NCBI RefSeq assembly: GCF_003131185.1
Contig: NZ_QFFU01000015.1
Span: 62,001 to 126,000 of the forward strand
DNA from: Pseudomonas ovata
Lineage (GTDB): Bacteria > Pseudomonadota > Gammaproteobacteria > Pseudomonadales > Pseudomonadaceae
Reading direction: 5' to 3'
Length of the DNA: 64,000 nt
The notes beneath the pieces are model-generated. The model was not told the DNA's origin. It did no database searches and saw only the letters and a list, made by a program, of their open reading frames with translations. The first letter of the stretch is position 1. The number at the start of each line of letters is the position of its first letter. Positions 8,218 to 16,297 of this stretch are shown piece by piece. The position numbers were made by a program, and so were the translations under genes.

Positions 8218-9380
8218 GAATGTTTCTCGAAATGCCGGGGCAAGTGGCGCAGCGCCGCGCGCATGGCCTCACCCACAGGGACAGGAGGTTTACCGGAAAG
8301 GATGCGCAGTTTGTCGAACACATGGCTGCGGCCTGAATAAAAGCGGCCGATCAGCCCTTCAGGCAAGCCGTAGAAACGCTGCATGACCTGCCAGCGATTA
8401 TCGGCGCGCCCGGCCAGAAACAACATGCGATTGAGCAGGCGGTAAAAGCCCTGGCGCTGCCACTGGTGATCCGCCAAAAGACCGATGCCACGCGCCAGGG
8501 CCTCGGCATCAAGGTCGGTCTGTGTGGCGATCCAGTCAGCCAGTTGCACCGCATGGGGCAGCGAGTAGCCGGTGGTGCAATGGAACAGCCCGGCGCGCAG
8601 GCCCGACACCGGTTGCCTGAGCGTCTGCGCCTTGAAGGCGGCAAAGTCGCCGGCCAGGGTAATGGGCAGCACGCCGGTTTCTTCGCGCAGGCATTCACTG
8701 ACGGTCCAGCCCTGCTGGCTGGCGTACTCGGCAATGTTCTGCCGCAGCTGCGCCGCCGACGCCAGCGGGCGGTCGACGTAATGGGTGTCTTCGATCAGCA
8801 CGGTGTCTTCGCTGAACGGCAGCACATAGACGAAGCGGTAGCCGTCGCCTTGCGCCACCCGGGCGTCCATGATGATCGGCACCTCAAGCCCGTGCGGCTC
8901 ACGCAGGCGCAGCAACTGGCCGAGAAACGCCTGCTGGCCCAGCACCAGATGAGCGCTGGGTTGCAGGCCGCGGCCGTCGATCACGGCACGCGCCTGCAAA
9001 CATTCGCCGCTGTCGAGCACCACATGGCGGGCGCCAAGCTGGCGAATGCCGCACCCGGTGCGCAGGTCCTCGCCCAGTGTGTCGCGCAGCACGCTGGCAA
9101 AGCGCTCGGAGGTGATCGAGGCGTAACCACTGTTCAGGCGTCGCGAACGCTGCGGAAAATGCACGTCGTAACCCGGCCAGGTCTTGACGACCAATGGCGC
9201 CAGCCATTGCCGCTGCGCCGGACTCAGGTCGCCATCGTGAAACGACCAGGTGTGGTTGCCGCCCGGCTCGCTGTGCTGCTCGATGCATAACACACGCAGC
9301 TCGGGCCGCGTCTGTTTGAGGCGCAGGGCAATCAGCCCGTTGGCCAGCCCGGCGCCGGCCAGAATCAGATCCCAGATCAC
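8214..9380 (-). CDS. crtY: Lycopene beta-cyclase CrtY
   Basis: A protein of 388 residues and the soluble or membrane-associated flavoprotein cyclase of the CrtY type. The N-terminus DLILAGAGLANGLIALRL is the NAD(P)/FAD-binding motif of this family. FLGQLLRL, IMDARV and FVYVLPFSEDTVLIEDTHY are characteristic internal motifs, and TTGYSLPHAV lies towards the C-terminus. It converts lycopene to beta-carotene. It overlaps crtX and crtI by four bases on either side, inside the leftward operon. Confidence 0.96.
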   Translation of the reverse strand: MIWDLILAGAGLANGLIALRLKQTRPELRVLCIEQHSEPGGNHTWSFHDGDLSPAQRQWLAPLVVKTWPGYDVHFPQRSRRLNSGYASITSERFASVLRDTLGEDLRTGCGIRQLGARHVVLDSGECLQARAVIDGRGLQPSAHLVLGQQAFLGQLLRLREPHGLEVPIIMDARVAQGDGYRFVYVLPFSEDTVLIEDTHYVDRPLASAAQLRQNIAEYASQQGWTVSECLREETGVLPITLAGDFAAFKAQTLRQPVSGLRAGLFHCTTGYSLPHAVQLADWIATQTDLDAEALARGIGLLADHQWQRQGFYRLLNRMLFLAGRADNRWQVMQRFYGLPEGLIGRFYSGRSHVFDKLRILSGKPPVPVGEAMRAALRHLPRHFEKHS

Positions 9381-10654
9381 GCAAGTGCCTCCTTGGTAAT
9401 GACCGGTTGCCCGGTCGCGATGGCCTGTTCGACGATATCGGCGGCGCGACGCACGCCGCCGGCCTGTTGCAGTTCAGTGGCCAGGCGCTGCAAGGGCTCG
9501 CCCGGCCATTGCAGCACCTGGGTCAGACTGTGGGCAATGCGCGCCGCACTGGCGCGGCGGCTCAATGACAGGCCAATGCGCCGGTAATCGATCCGGGCCG
9601 CCACCCCCGGTTGATCGAAGGCGATGGGCATGACCAACATCGGGGTGTGCGCCGCAATGGCATCCATCACCGTGTTCAGCCCGCCATGGGTGATCACCGC
9701 ATCGGCCTGTTCCAGTGCCCAGCGTTGCGGGGCAAAATCGGTCACCCAGGTGGCGCCATCGCGTAGCAGCACGCTTTCCTGGGCAGCATTCAAGGCCCCG
9801 CAATGGGCGATCAGCAACTGCGCGTCCAGGTGACGGCAGGCCATGGCCATCTGCTTGAACATGCCCAGACGGTCGCCCTGCAGCGTACCGAGGCTGGCGA
9901 AAACCAGCGGACGCTGGTCCTTGATCGGCCAGATGCCCGGCGTCTCGTTGACCGTGGTGCGCAAGGGGCCGACGGCATGAAAATGCGCCGGTTGCGCCTG
10001 GCGTGGAAAATCGAACCCTTCAAAGGTCTGGCTGATCTGCGCCAGCGGCGAAAGACACTCGTGCAAACCGTCACGCGGCGGCACACCCAGTTGCCGCGCC
10101 ACCCCATGCAAGGCATGGCGCAGCGGCCGCATCAGCCAGTCATGCACCTGGCGACTGCCCTCGTACAGACGCAGGCTGCGCTCATCGGTGCCATAGGCGA
10201 ACGGCATCACCGGCAAGGGCAACTGTGGCTCGCGATTGATCGGCAAGGCGCAGGCCAGCGATATGAACGGCAACCCCAGCGCTTCGGCCACCAGGCCCCC
10301 GGCGGCTTCCATCTGGTCACACAACAGTGCATCGATCTGGCATTGCTGCAAGGCGCCGGGCAGCTCGGCGGCCAGCATGGCGGTGCTGGCCGCCAGGTCC
10401 TGGATGATGCGCCGCAACCCCAGCGGAAGGCTCGGCCGGGCGGCGCGGCGCAAGACCGCGGCCAGGCTGCCAGGCGGATGGCTGGCCGCGCCCAGAGTGA
10501 CGAAATCGATACGGGGGTCGCTCAGCCAGGCGCGGGTGTCGGCCTGCTGAAAAAAGGTCACCCGATGGCCACGGTTCAAGAGCGTCGCGGCCAATGCCTG
10601 AAACGCCTGGAAGTGACTGTAGTAGGCCGGTGCCACGACCCCGAAGTGACTCAT
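9377..10654 (-). CDS. crtX: Zeaxanthin glucosyltransferase CrtX
   Basis: A protein of 425 residues and a GT1-family UDP-glucosyltransferase. The N-terminal domain begins FGVVAPAYYSHFQAFQALA. The C-terminal donor-binding signature runs from FASLGT (after residue 230) to VTDFAPQRWALEQADAVITHGG and FDQPGVAARI. It attaches glucose to the hydroxyl groups of zeaxanthin, giving zeaxanthin mono- and diglucoside, so the pathway end product here is probably the glycosylated pigment. The start overlaps the idi stop by four bases and the stop overlaps the crtY start by four. Confidence 0.94.
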   Translation of the reverse strand: MSHFGVVAPAYYSHFQAFQALAATLLNRGHRVTFFQQADTRAWLSDPRIDFVTLGAASHPPGSLAAVLRRAARPSLPLGLRRIIQDLAASTAMLAAELPGALQQCQIDALLCDQMEAAGGLVAEALGLPFISLACALPINREPQLPLPVMPFAYGTDERSLRLYEGSRQVHDWLMRPLRHALHGVARQLGVPPRDGLHECLSPLAQISQTFEGFDFPRQAQPAHFHAVGPLRTTVNETPGIWPIKDQRPLVFASLGTLQGDRLGMFKQMAMACRHLDAQLLIAHCGALNAAQESVLLRDGATWVTDFAPQRWALEQADAVITHGGLNTVMDAIAAHTPMLVMPIAFDQPGVAARIDYRRIGLSLSRRASAARIAHSLTQVLQWPGEPLQRLATELQQAGGVRRAADIVEQAIATGQPVITKEALA

Positions 10655-11706
10655 GACCGATAGGGCGCCGATTGATACGAGCCCACCAGCCGCGCCTGGC
10701 GCAAGGCCGCAAGGTTGGCCGATCCGGTGCAGAAACAGGCGATGCGCAACTGGCGGATCATGATTTCGAAGTGATCGATCACCGCTTGCGTCGAGACGGT
10801 GGCGGCCTGCAGGACCCCGGCCGCCTGACCGACCAGATCGGCCCCCAGGTGCAGGGCCTTGGCCGCATCCACACCGTTGCGGATACCACCGGAGGCAATG
10901 ATTTTCACCTCGGGCAGTGCCTGGCGCACATTGACCAGGCTGATGGCGGTCGGAATGCCCCAGCCGGCGAAAGCCATGGCCACTTCCCGGTCGGCCGGCG
11001 TGCGGGCCCGATGGCCTTCGACCGCCGCCCAGCTGGTGCCGCCCTGCCCGGCCACATCGAGCACCTGGACACCGGCCTCGACCAGCGACCGGGCCACCTG
11101 GGCCGACAGACCGGCGCCGACTTCCTTGACGATGACCGGCACCCCGAGGCTGTCGACGGTGCGGGCTATGGCGTCCAGCACACCGCGCCAGTCGCGGTCG
11201 CCCTCGGCCTGCACCGCTTCCTGCAAGGGGTTCAAATGAATGATCAAGGCATCGGCCTGCAGGCTGTCCACGGCGCGGTGCGCCAGGTCCAGGCCGTCAG
11301 GGCCGAGCAATTGTGCCGCGCCCAGGTTGCCCAGCAACGGGATGTCCGGCGCCAGGCGGCGCAATTCGCCGGTCAAGCCCTGGTCGCTGCCGCCTTGCAG
11401 GCCGACCCGCTGCGAGCCCACGCCCATGGCAATGCCCAGCGCCTGGGCCGCTTCGGCCAGGTGCCGGTTGATCGCCGTGGAGCGCTGGGCCCCCCCGGTC
11501 ATGGAACTGATCAACAAGGGCGCACGCAAAGAGATGCCAAGCAGATGGCTACCGAGGTCAATCTCGTCCAGACTCAGCTGCGGCAATGCGCAATGCTCGA
11601 ACCGCAGCGCCTCAAGTCCGGAACCGGCGCCATGAGCGTCGTCCAGGCTGTCGAGCACGATATTGAGATGATCATCCTTGCGCCGGCTTAAATCGTGTTC
11701 ACTCAT
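10651..11706 (-). CDS. fni: Type 2 isopentenyl-diphosphate delta-isomerase (FMN-dependent)
   Basis: A protein of 351 residues. It interconverts IPP and DMAPP with FMN and NADPH. Family motifs present are RKDDHL near the N-terminus, LISSMTGGA, LGAAQL, HLNPLQEAVQ, IVKEVGAGLS, DVAGQGGTSWA and IIASGGIRNGVDAAKALHLGAD. It is the first gene of the leftward operon that continues into crtX-crtY-crtI-crtB, which places precursor supply under the same promoter. In Pantoea-type clusters the idi gene usually lies just after crtE; here crtE is divergent. The ATG at 11706 has only a weak upstream Shine-Dalgarno sequence. Confidence 0.95.
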   Translation of the reverse strand: MSEHDLSRRKDDHLNIVLDSLDDAHGAGSGLEALRFEHCALPQLSLDEIDLGSHLLGISLRAPLLISSMTGGAQRSTAINRHLAEAAQALGIAMGVGSQRVGLQGGSDQGLTGELRRLAPDIPLLGNLGAAQLLGPDGLDLAHRAVDSLQADALIIHLNPLQEAVQAEGDRDWRGVLDAIARTVDSLGVPVIVKEVGAGLSAQVARSLVEAGVQVLDVAGQGGTSWAAVEGHRARTPADREVAMAFAGWGIPTAISLVNVRQALPEVKIIASGGIRNGVDAAKALHLGADLVGQAAGVLQAATVSTQAVIDHFEIMIRQLRIACFCTGSANLAALRQARLVGSYQSAPYRS

Positions 11707-11920
11707 GACAGTTGTGTGTCCCTGGAATCATTTCGAATGAAGCGTTGTCTCTACATGTGAATCAAAGTTGTACAAGGTACACTGCTTTGCACAACTTACG
11801 TACAAGATGCTGCTCTTCAGGCACCTGGGAACGCCAGTCGTTCCGTCCCAAGAAGCGAGCGGACAAAACCTTTGCCAGGATGACCCAAGCGGGTTGTCTG
11901 CCACGATTCAGGATTCGGAC
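11707..11920. promoter_or_regulatory. Divergent crt promoter region with three phased TNNACA half-sites
   Basis: This 214-bp region separates the divergent idi and crtE starts and must hold both promoters. Three hexamers of the form T-N-N-A-C-A lie exactly 19 bp apart: TCTACA at 11750, TGTACA at 11769 and TGCACA at 11788. The middle one is part of the palindrome TTGTACAA (11768-11775). There is also an inverted repeat AAGTTGT (11765-11771) / ACAACTT (11791-11797). TNNACA-type half-sites are what MerR-family CarH/LitR photoreceptors bind in other carotenoid clusters. No such regulator gene is inside the window, so this is an inference. Confidence 0.4.
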
Positions 11921-12826
11921 ATGACCCCAGCAGCAGCGTGCACACCTCTAGAAAACGGCTTTACAGAGCACCTGGCAAAGGTGCGTGCAAGCGTCGAACA
12001 GCGTCTGGATGAATTGCTGCCCGAAAGTGGTAACGAACGCGACCTGATTGTGCTGGCGATGCGCGAAAGCACCCTGGCCCCCGGCAAGCGCATGCGCCCC
12101 ATCCTGCTGATGCTGGCCGCCGAAGGCCTGGGCCAGAACGGCCGGCAGGCGCTGGAGCTGGGTTGCGCCGTGGAGATGGTCCACGCCGCCTCCCTGGTGC
12201 TGGACGACATGCCGTGCATGGACGACGCCAAGCTGCGCCGCGGGCGCCCCACCGTGCACCTCAAGTTCGGTCAGGACGTGGCGATCCTCACGGCGGTGGC
12301 GTTGTTGAGCCGGGCCTTTGCGGTGGTGGCCGGGATCCAGGACCTGCCTGCGGCCACGCGCACGCAACTGGTCGAGGTGCTGGCCAATGCGGTGGGCATG
12401 CAGGGGCTGGTGCGTGGACAGTTCCAGGACCTGCGTGAAGGCCAGGGCGAACGCTCGGCCGAGCAGATCGCCTGCACCAACACACTCAAGACCGGCGTGC
12501 TGTTCAGCGCCATCATGGACATGGCCTGGATGGTGAGCGACGCCGCCGCCGACAAGCGTGCGGCCCTGCAAGGCTTTGCGATGGAACTGGGCCAGGCCTT
12601 CCAGCTGTACGACGACTTGCAGGACAGCAGCCCTGACAACGCCAAGGACCAGGGCAAGGACGAAGGCAAGTCGACCTTTATTTCCCTCTATGGTCCGCAC
12701 AAGGTGACCCAGCAACTGCACCAGCACCTGCATACCGCCCAGGCGCACCTGGACGCCGCCTTCGAAGGCGAGCAACACCTGGTGCGCTACCTGCAGATGA
12801 TCTTCAACAAGGTGACCACCAGCTGA
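11921..12826 (+). CDS. crtE: Geranylgeranyl diphosphate synthase CrtE
   Basis: A protein of 301 residues that elongates FPP/DMAPP to GGPP for carotenoid synthesis. It shows the first Asp-rich motif in LVLDDMPCMDDAKLRRG and the second in LYDDLQD, plus GKRMRP. The ATG at 11921 is preferred because AGGA lies seven bases upstream and the length then matches CrtE. The frame is open back to 11768, but that stretch covers the promoter region and has no similarity. It is divergent from the idi-crt operon and is the only crt gene besides crtZ read rightward. Confidence 0.94.
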   Translation: MTPAAACTPLENGFTEHLAKVRASVEQRLDELLPESGNERDLIVLAMRESTLAPGKRMRPILLMLAAEGLGQNGRQALELGCAVEMVHAASLVLDDMPCMDDAKLRRGRPTVHLKFGQDVAILTAVALLSRAFAVVAGIQDLPAATRTQLVEVLANAVGMQGLVRGQFQDLREGQGERSAEQIACTNTLKTGVLFSAIMDMAWMVSDAAADKRAALQGFAMELGQAFQLYDDLQDSSPDNAKDQGKDEGKSTFISLYGPHKVTQQLHQHLHTAQAHLDAAFEGEQHLVRYLQMIFNKVTTS

Positions 12827-12835
12827 ATCGGCCTT

Positions 12836-12945
12836 GTAGGAGCCCGCTTGCCGGCGACCGGCTGCGTCAGCAGTCGTAAATTTTCAGCGTTTCATAGATT
12901 TCTGCGAGCGCTTCGCACTCGGTCGCGGGCAGAGCGCGCTCCTAC
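12836..12945. repeat. GTAGGAGC-ended palindromic repeat
   Basis: An imperfect inverted repeat of 110 bp. It opens GTAGGAGCCCGCTTGCC, carries GACCGGCTGCG and CACTCGGTCGCGGGC arms, and closes GCGCGCTCCTAC. It belongs to the same family as the elements at 3018, 39211, 43344 and 44029. It lies just after crtE and against the recR-like remnant, whose TAG stop is formed by its end. Confidence 0.88.
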
Positions 12946-13040
12946 AGCGCGCCAGGCTTGCGACCGGCAAACGAGTGGGCCAGGGTGCCGCCGTCGACCA
13001 GGTCCCACTCGCCACCCAGTGGAATGCTGTGGGCTATAGG
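12942..13040 (-). pseudogene. recR: 3'-terminal remnant of recR
   Basis: Read leftward from 13037, about 32 codons give IAHSIPLGGEWDLVDGGTL followed by AHSFAGRKPGAL and TAG. This matches the C-terminus of RecR (E. coli ...RIAHGVPVGGELEMVDG...LSHSLAGR...). Upstream of the Ile codon the similarity stops at once, so the other roughly 165 residues of RecR are missing. The stop codon lies in the end of the flanking repeat. It is probably a residue of repeat-mediated duplication or rearrangement; a functional recR must be elsewhere. Confidence 0.65.
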
Positions 13041-13086
13041 GGATCGCGCAAAGAGCGGTAGGCGCGGCAGCGCGGCGGATGATCGG

Positions 13087-13551
13087 TTACCGGGCCAGTT
13101 CGGCCACCGCCTTGCCCAGGCCTTCAGCGTCGGTGAAATGCTTTTCCTGGGTGACCACGCCCTTGTCCAGCTTCAGCCATTGCACGCTGTCACGGTCACC
13201 GGCATAGCGGGCGGCCACGCGGCCGTCCTGATCGAGCAGGATGCGGTACTTGGCCGAACGCATTGCCGGGATGATCACCGGTTTCATCAGCGAAGGCATC
13301 ATCTCGATGTCCGCGACGTAGATCACCTGGCGCGCGTCCAGATACCCCGGTGCCTGATCTTCGAAGGCGGCATTGACCATGCGCGCGGCCGACATGCTGC
13401 GCGCCACCAGCAACACCTGCGCCTTGTCGTCCAGCGTGTAGGCCTGCTCATGCTGATCAAGCAGGGTCCAGCGCACCACAGGCTGTATGGGTGTGTCGGC
13501 CAGGGCGGTCATGGAAGTCAGCAGGGCGAAAGCGGCAAAGGCCAGGCGCAT
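13087..13551 (-). CDS. Conserved periplasmic protein, possibly thioredoxin-fold
   Basis: A protein of 154 residues with a classic signal peptide (MRLAFAAFALLTSMTALA, cleavage before DTPIQP). The remainder alternates short strands and helices, with VLLVARSMSAARMVN and YRILLDQDGRVAARYAGDRDS. This resembles the secondary-structure rhythm of thioredoxin/YtfJ-like periplasmic proteins, but no redox cysteines are present. I cannot name a function. It stands alone between the recR remnant and a chemoreceptor gene. Confidence 0.75.
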   Translation of the reverse strand: MRLAFAAFALLTSMTALADTPIQPVVRWTLLDQHEQAYTLDDKAQVLLVARSMSAARMVNAAFEDQAPGYLDARQVIYVADIEMMPSLMKPVIIPAMRSAKYRILLDQDGRVAARYAGDRDSVQWLKLDKGVVTQEKHFTDAEGLGKAVAELAR

Positions 13552-13672
13552 GGGTTGTTATCCTCAGGATCGGCAGGCAGCGGGAAAAGCCGCTGCCGGG
13601 CAGTGCAGCTTAGTGCCTGGCAGCGGCAAAAGGGTTCAATGGTGCAGGTAAACATGCCGCAGCGACAATCGC

Positions 13673-15562
13673 TTACACATTAAACCGCCCCAGCAACTGG
13701 CTCTGCTGCTGAACCTGCTCGCCCATCAGCCCGCATTGACGCACCTGTTCTTCGGCACCGGCGGCCACTTCGTGGCTGATGTCGCGAATGTTGGTGGTGT
13801 TGCGGTTGATTTCCTCGGTGGTGGCGCTCTGCTCTTCGGCAGCGGTGGCGATCTGGGTGTTCATGTCGTTGATGTGCACGATCGCCTGGCGGATGCGCGT
13901 CAGCATCTCATTGGCGGCACCGGCCTCCTCGGCGGTCTTGCTGGCGCTGTCGCGGCTTTTCTGCATGCGCGACTCGGCCTGGCGTACACCTGACTGCAAC
14001 TGGTCGATCATCAGGCGGATTTCCTGGGTCGACTTTTGCGTGCGTGACGCCAGGGTACGTACTTCGTCGGCGACCACGGCAAACCCGCGTCCGGACTCGC
14101 CGGCGCGCGCCGCTTCGATGGCCGCGTTGAGCGCCAGCAGGTTGGTCTGCTCGGCAATGCTGGTGATCACCGACAGGATCGACTCGATGTTATCGCTCAG
14201 GCGCGCCAGCTCAAGGACCGCGCTGCCGGTATCTTCCATCTCTGCGGCCAGGTGCTTGATCGCCTCGGTGGAACGCAGCACCACCCGCTCGCCGTTCTCG
14301 GCTTCCTGGTTGGCGGCCAGCGCGGCCTGCGCGGCCACCTGGGCGTTGCGTGCCACGTCTTCGGCGGTCGAGGACATTTCCTGCATGGCCGTGGCCAGTT
14401 GATCGAGCTCCTGCAATTGACGCTGCAAGCGGCTGTCGGCCTGGTTGGCTTCGTGCGAGGTCAGGGCCGTGCTCTGGCGCACCTGGTTGGAGGTGCCGAG
14501 AATCTGGCTGACCAGGTTCTGCAGGCTTTGCAGAAAGTCGTTGAACTCCCTGGAGACAATCGCCACTTCATCGTTGCCGTGGGTTGGCAGGCGCCGGGTC
14601 AGGTCGCCCCCGCCGCTGTTCACTTCCTTGATCGAGCGATGCAGCAGGTCCAGCGGTTTGAGCAGATGACGCATGAACGAGCCCAGCACCACCAGGCTGA
14701 TGATCACCCCGAGCAAGGTGGCCAGAGCGGCGCGCCAGCTCAGGCTGTTGGCCTCGGCCATGACGATCTGCTTGTCCAGCACCACCCCGATGTACCACTC
14801 GGCCCCGCGCAACTGCGATAACGGTGTGAAGGACACCAGCAAGGTCTCGCCGCCCACCTTGAGTTCCTGCAGGGTGCCGGTCAGGGCCGGCTGCTGGCCG
14901 TCGAACAACTGGCTGTAGTTCTTGCCGTTCATGTCGGCCTTGGGATGGGAAATAATGTTACCGCTCTTGCTGAGCAGAAACGCATAGCCGGCACCGTTGA
15001 AGTCCAGGGTATTGACCGCATCGACCACGGTCTTAAGGCGCAGGTCGCCGCCCAGCACGCCAGTCAATTGCCCGCCATTGCGCAAGGGCGTGACTGCCGA
15101 GATCAGGTTTTCACCGCTGGTACTGTCGATGTAGGGTTCGGTCAGTACCGTCTGGCTGGCCGCCTTGCCCTGCGCATACCAGGGCCGGGTACGGCCGTCG
15201 TAATCGGCCTTGGGCTGCCAGGAATCGAGGTTCTTCAAGGTCTTGCCGTCGCTGGCCTGCGAGCCGAAGATCATGATGAATTCGTCCTTGAGCACCGGGC
15301 TGTTGATGCTGCGCTCGATCTGCTCGGGGCTGTAGTTGCCGGCGATATTCTGCACTGTCAGGTCCATGAGCTTGAGCTTGGCGTTGAGCCAGTTCTCGAT
15401 CTGCCGGGCCAGCGCACTGCTCGACTCACTGATGCTGGCTGATGTCTGCTTGTAGAGCGAATCGCGCACCTGGCTGATTTGCGTGAACGACAACAAGCCG
15501 GTGGTGAGAAACAACACACCGGCCGCCGCCAGGCTGATCTTTTGAACGATTTTCAACGGCAT
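13673..15562 (-). CDS. Methyl-accepting chemotaxis protein with Cache sensor domain
   Basis: A protein of 629 residues from the ATG at 15562. A TTG two codons further in has a better-spaced AGGAG and could be the true start. There is an N-terminal membrane segment (about 10-30), then a periplasmic dCache-type domain of about 240 residues with DGRTRPWYAQGKA and LTEPYIDSTSGENLISAVTPL, typical of amino-acid and organic-acid receptors. A second membrane segment near 280, a HAMP domain and the signalling hairpin EQTNLLALNAAIEAARAGE...GRGFAVVADEVRTLA follow. It is a transmembrane chemoreceptor feeding the CheA/CheW array. There is no C-terminal CheR-binding pentapeptide. Confidence 0.93.
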   Translation of the reverse strand: MPLKIVQKISLAAAGVLFLTTGLLSFTQISQVRDSLYKQTSASISESSSALARQIENWLNAKLKLMDLTVQNIAGNYSPEQIERSINSPVLKDEFIMIFGSQASDGKTLKNLDSWQPKADYDGRTRPWYAQGKAASQTVLTEPYIDSTSGENLISAVTPLRNGGQLTGVLGGDLRLKTVVDAVNTLDFNGAGYAFLLSKSGNIISHPKADMNGKNYSQLFDGQQPALTGTLQELKVGGETLLVSFTPLSQLRGAEWYIGVVLDKQIVMAEANSLSWRAALATLLGVIISLVVLGSFMRHLLKPLDLLHRSIKEVNSGGGDLTRRLPTHGNDEVAIVSREFNDFLQSLQNLVSQILGTSNQVRQSTALTSHEANQADSRLQRQLQELDQLATAMQEMSSTAEDVARNAQVAAQAALAANQEAENGERVVLRSTEAIKHLAAEMEDTGSAVLELARLSDNIESILSVITSIAEQTNLLALNAAIEAARAGESGRGFAVVADEVRTLASRTQKSTQEIRLMIDQLQSGVRQAESRMQKSRDSASKTAEEAGAANEMLTRIRQAIVHINDMNTQIATAAEEQSATTEEINRNTTNIRDISHEVAAGAEEQVRQCGLMGEQVQQQSQLLGRFNV

Positions 15563-15808
15563 GCTCCTGCAAAGCCCGGTTAACAAATCTTTACACGCGC
15601 ACCGTAATGGCTATCTGAGGGCAAATCAACCGAGGGCCACCTTTATATCCATTTGAGGTGTTTTTGCAGTGCACTGTCACAGGCCGGTCATCCACAAGGC
15701 GCAGTATCGGGCCTTTTGCGTGGCGATTGGTGCACATTGACTTGCTCAAGGTCGCTATATTGCCGGGCCAGCCAGTGCATCAACCAACACACATTTCAAG
15801 GAGAGGAC

Positions 15809-16285
15809 GTGGCGACCAATATCATTACCCGCGCAGGCCACGACAAGCTCAAGGCCGAACTGGATCATCTATGGCGGGTGTACCGCCCGGAAATCACCCA
15901 GAAAGTCAGCTGGGCGGCCGCGCTGGGCGACCGCAGCGAAAATGCCGATTACCAGTACAACAAGAAACTGCTTCGGGAAATCGACCGGCGCGTGCGCTAC
16001 CTGCGCAAACGCCTGGAAGATGTGAAAGTGGTCGACTACTCACCCGAGCAGGAAGGCCGGGTGTTCTTCGGCGCCTGGGTCGAGATCGAAAACGAGCAAG
16101 GCGACCAGAAGACATTCAGGGTCGTGGGTTATGACGAAATCCACGGCCGCAACGATTACATCTCGATCGATTCGCCCATGGCCCGGGCGCTGTTGAAAAA
16201 GCAGGAGGACGACGAAGTGGTGGTCGCCACGCCGACAGGGGAAGCCGTCTGGTTCATCACCCGCATCCACTATGAGGCGCCATGA
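15809..16285 (+). CDS. greB: Transcription elongation factor GreB
   Basis: A protein of 158 residues that begins at a GTG (15809) with AAGGAG about six bases upstream, which gives the standard GreB length; the frame is open 156 bases further left without similarity. The N-terminal coiled coil carries the acidic tip in ALGDRSENADYQYNKK, and LREIDRRVRYLRKRLE is the GreB form of the hairpin. The C-terminal FKBP-like domain follows (VEIENEQGDQKTFRVVGYDE). It stimulates transcript cleavage by backtracked RNA polymerase. Confidence 0.96.
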   Translation: MATNIITRAGHDKLKAELDHLWRVYRPEITQKVSWAAALGDRSENADYQYNKKLLREIDRRVRYLRKRLEDVKVVDYSPEQEGRVFFGAWVEIENEQGDQKTFRVVGYDEIHGRNDYISIDSPMARALLKKQEDDEVVVATPTGEAVWFITRIHYEAP

Positions 16286-16297
16286 CACTCACACGCT

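Noticed and set aside
11768..11920. N-terminal extension of CrtE by 51 codons
   Set aside because: The extension covers the shared promoter region, has no similarity, and ATG 11921 has a properly spaced AGGA.
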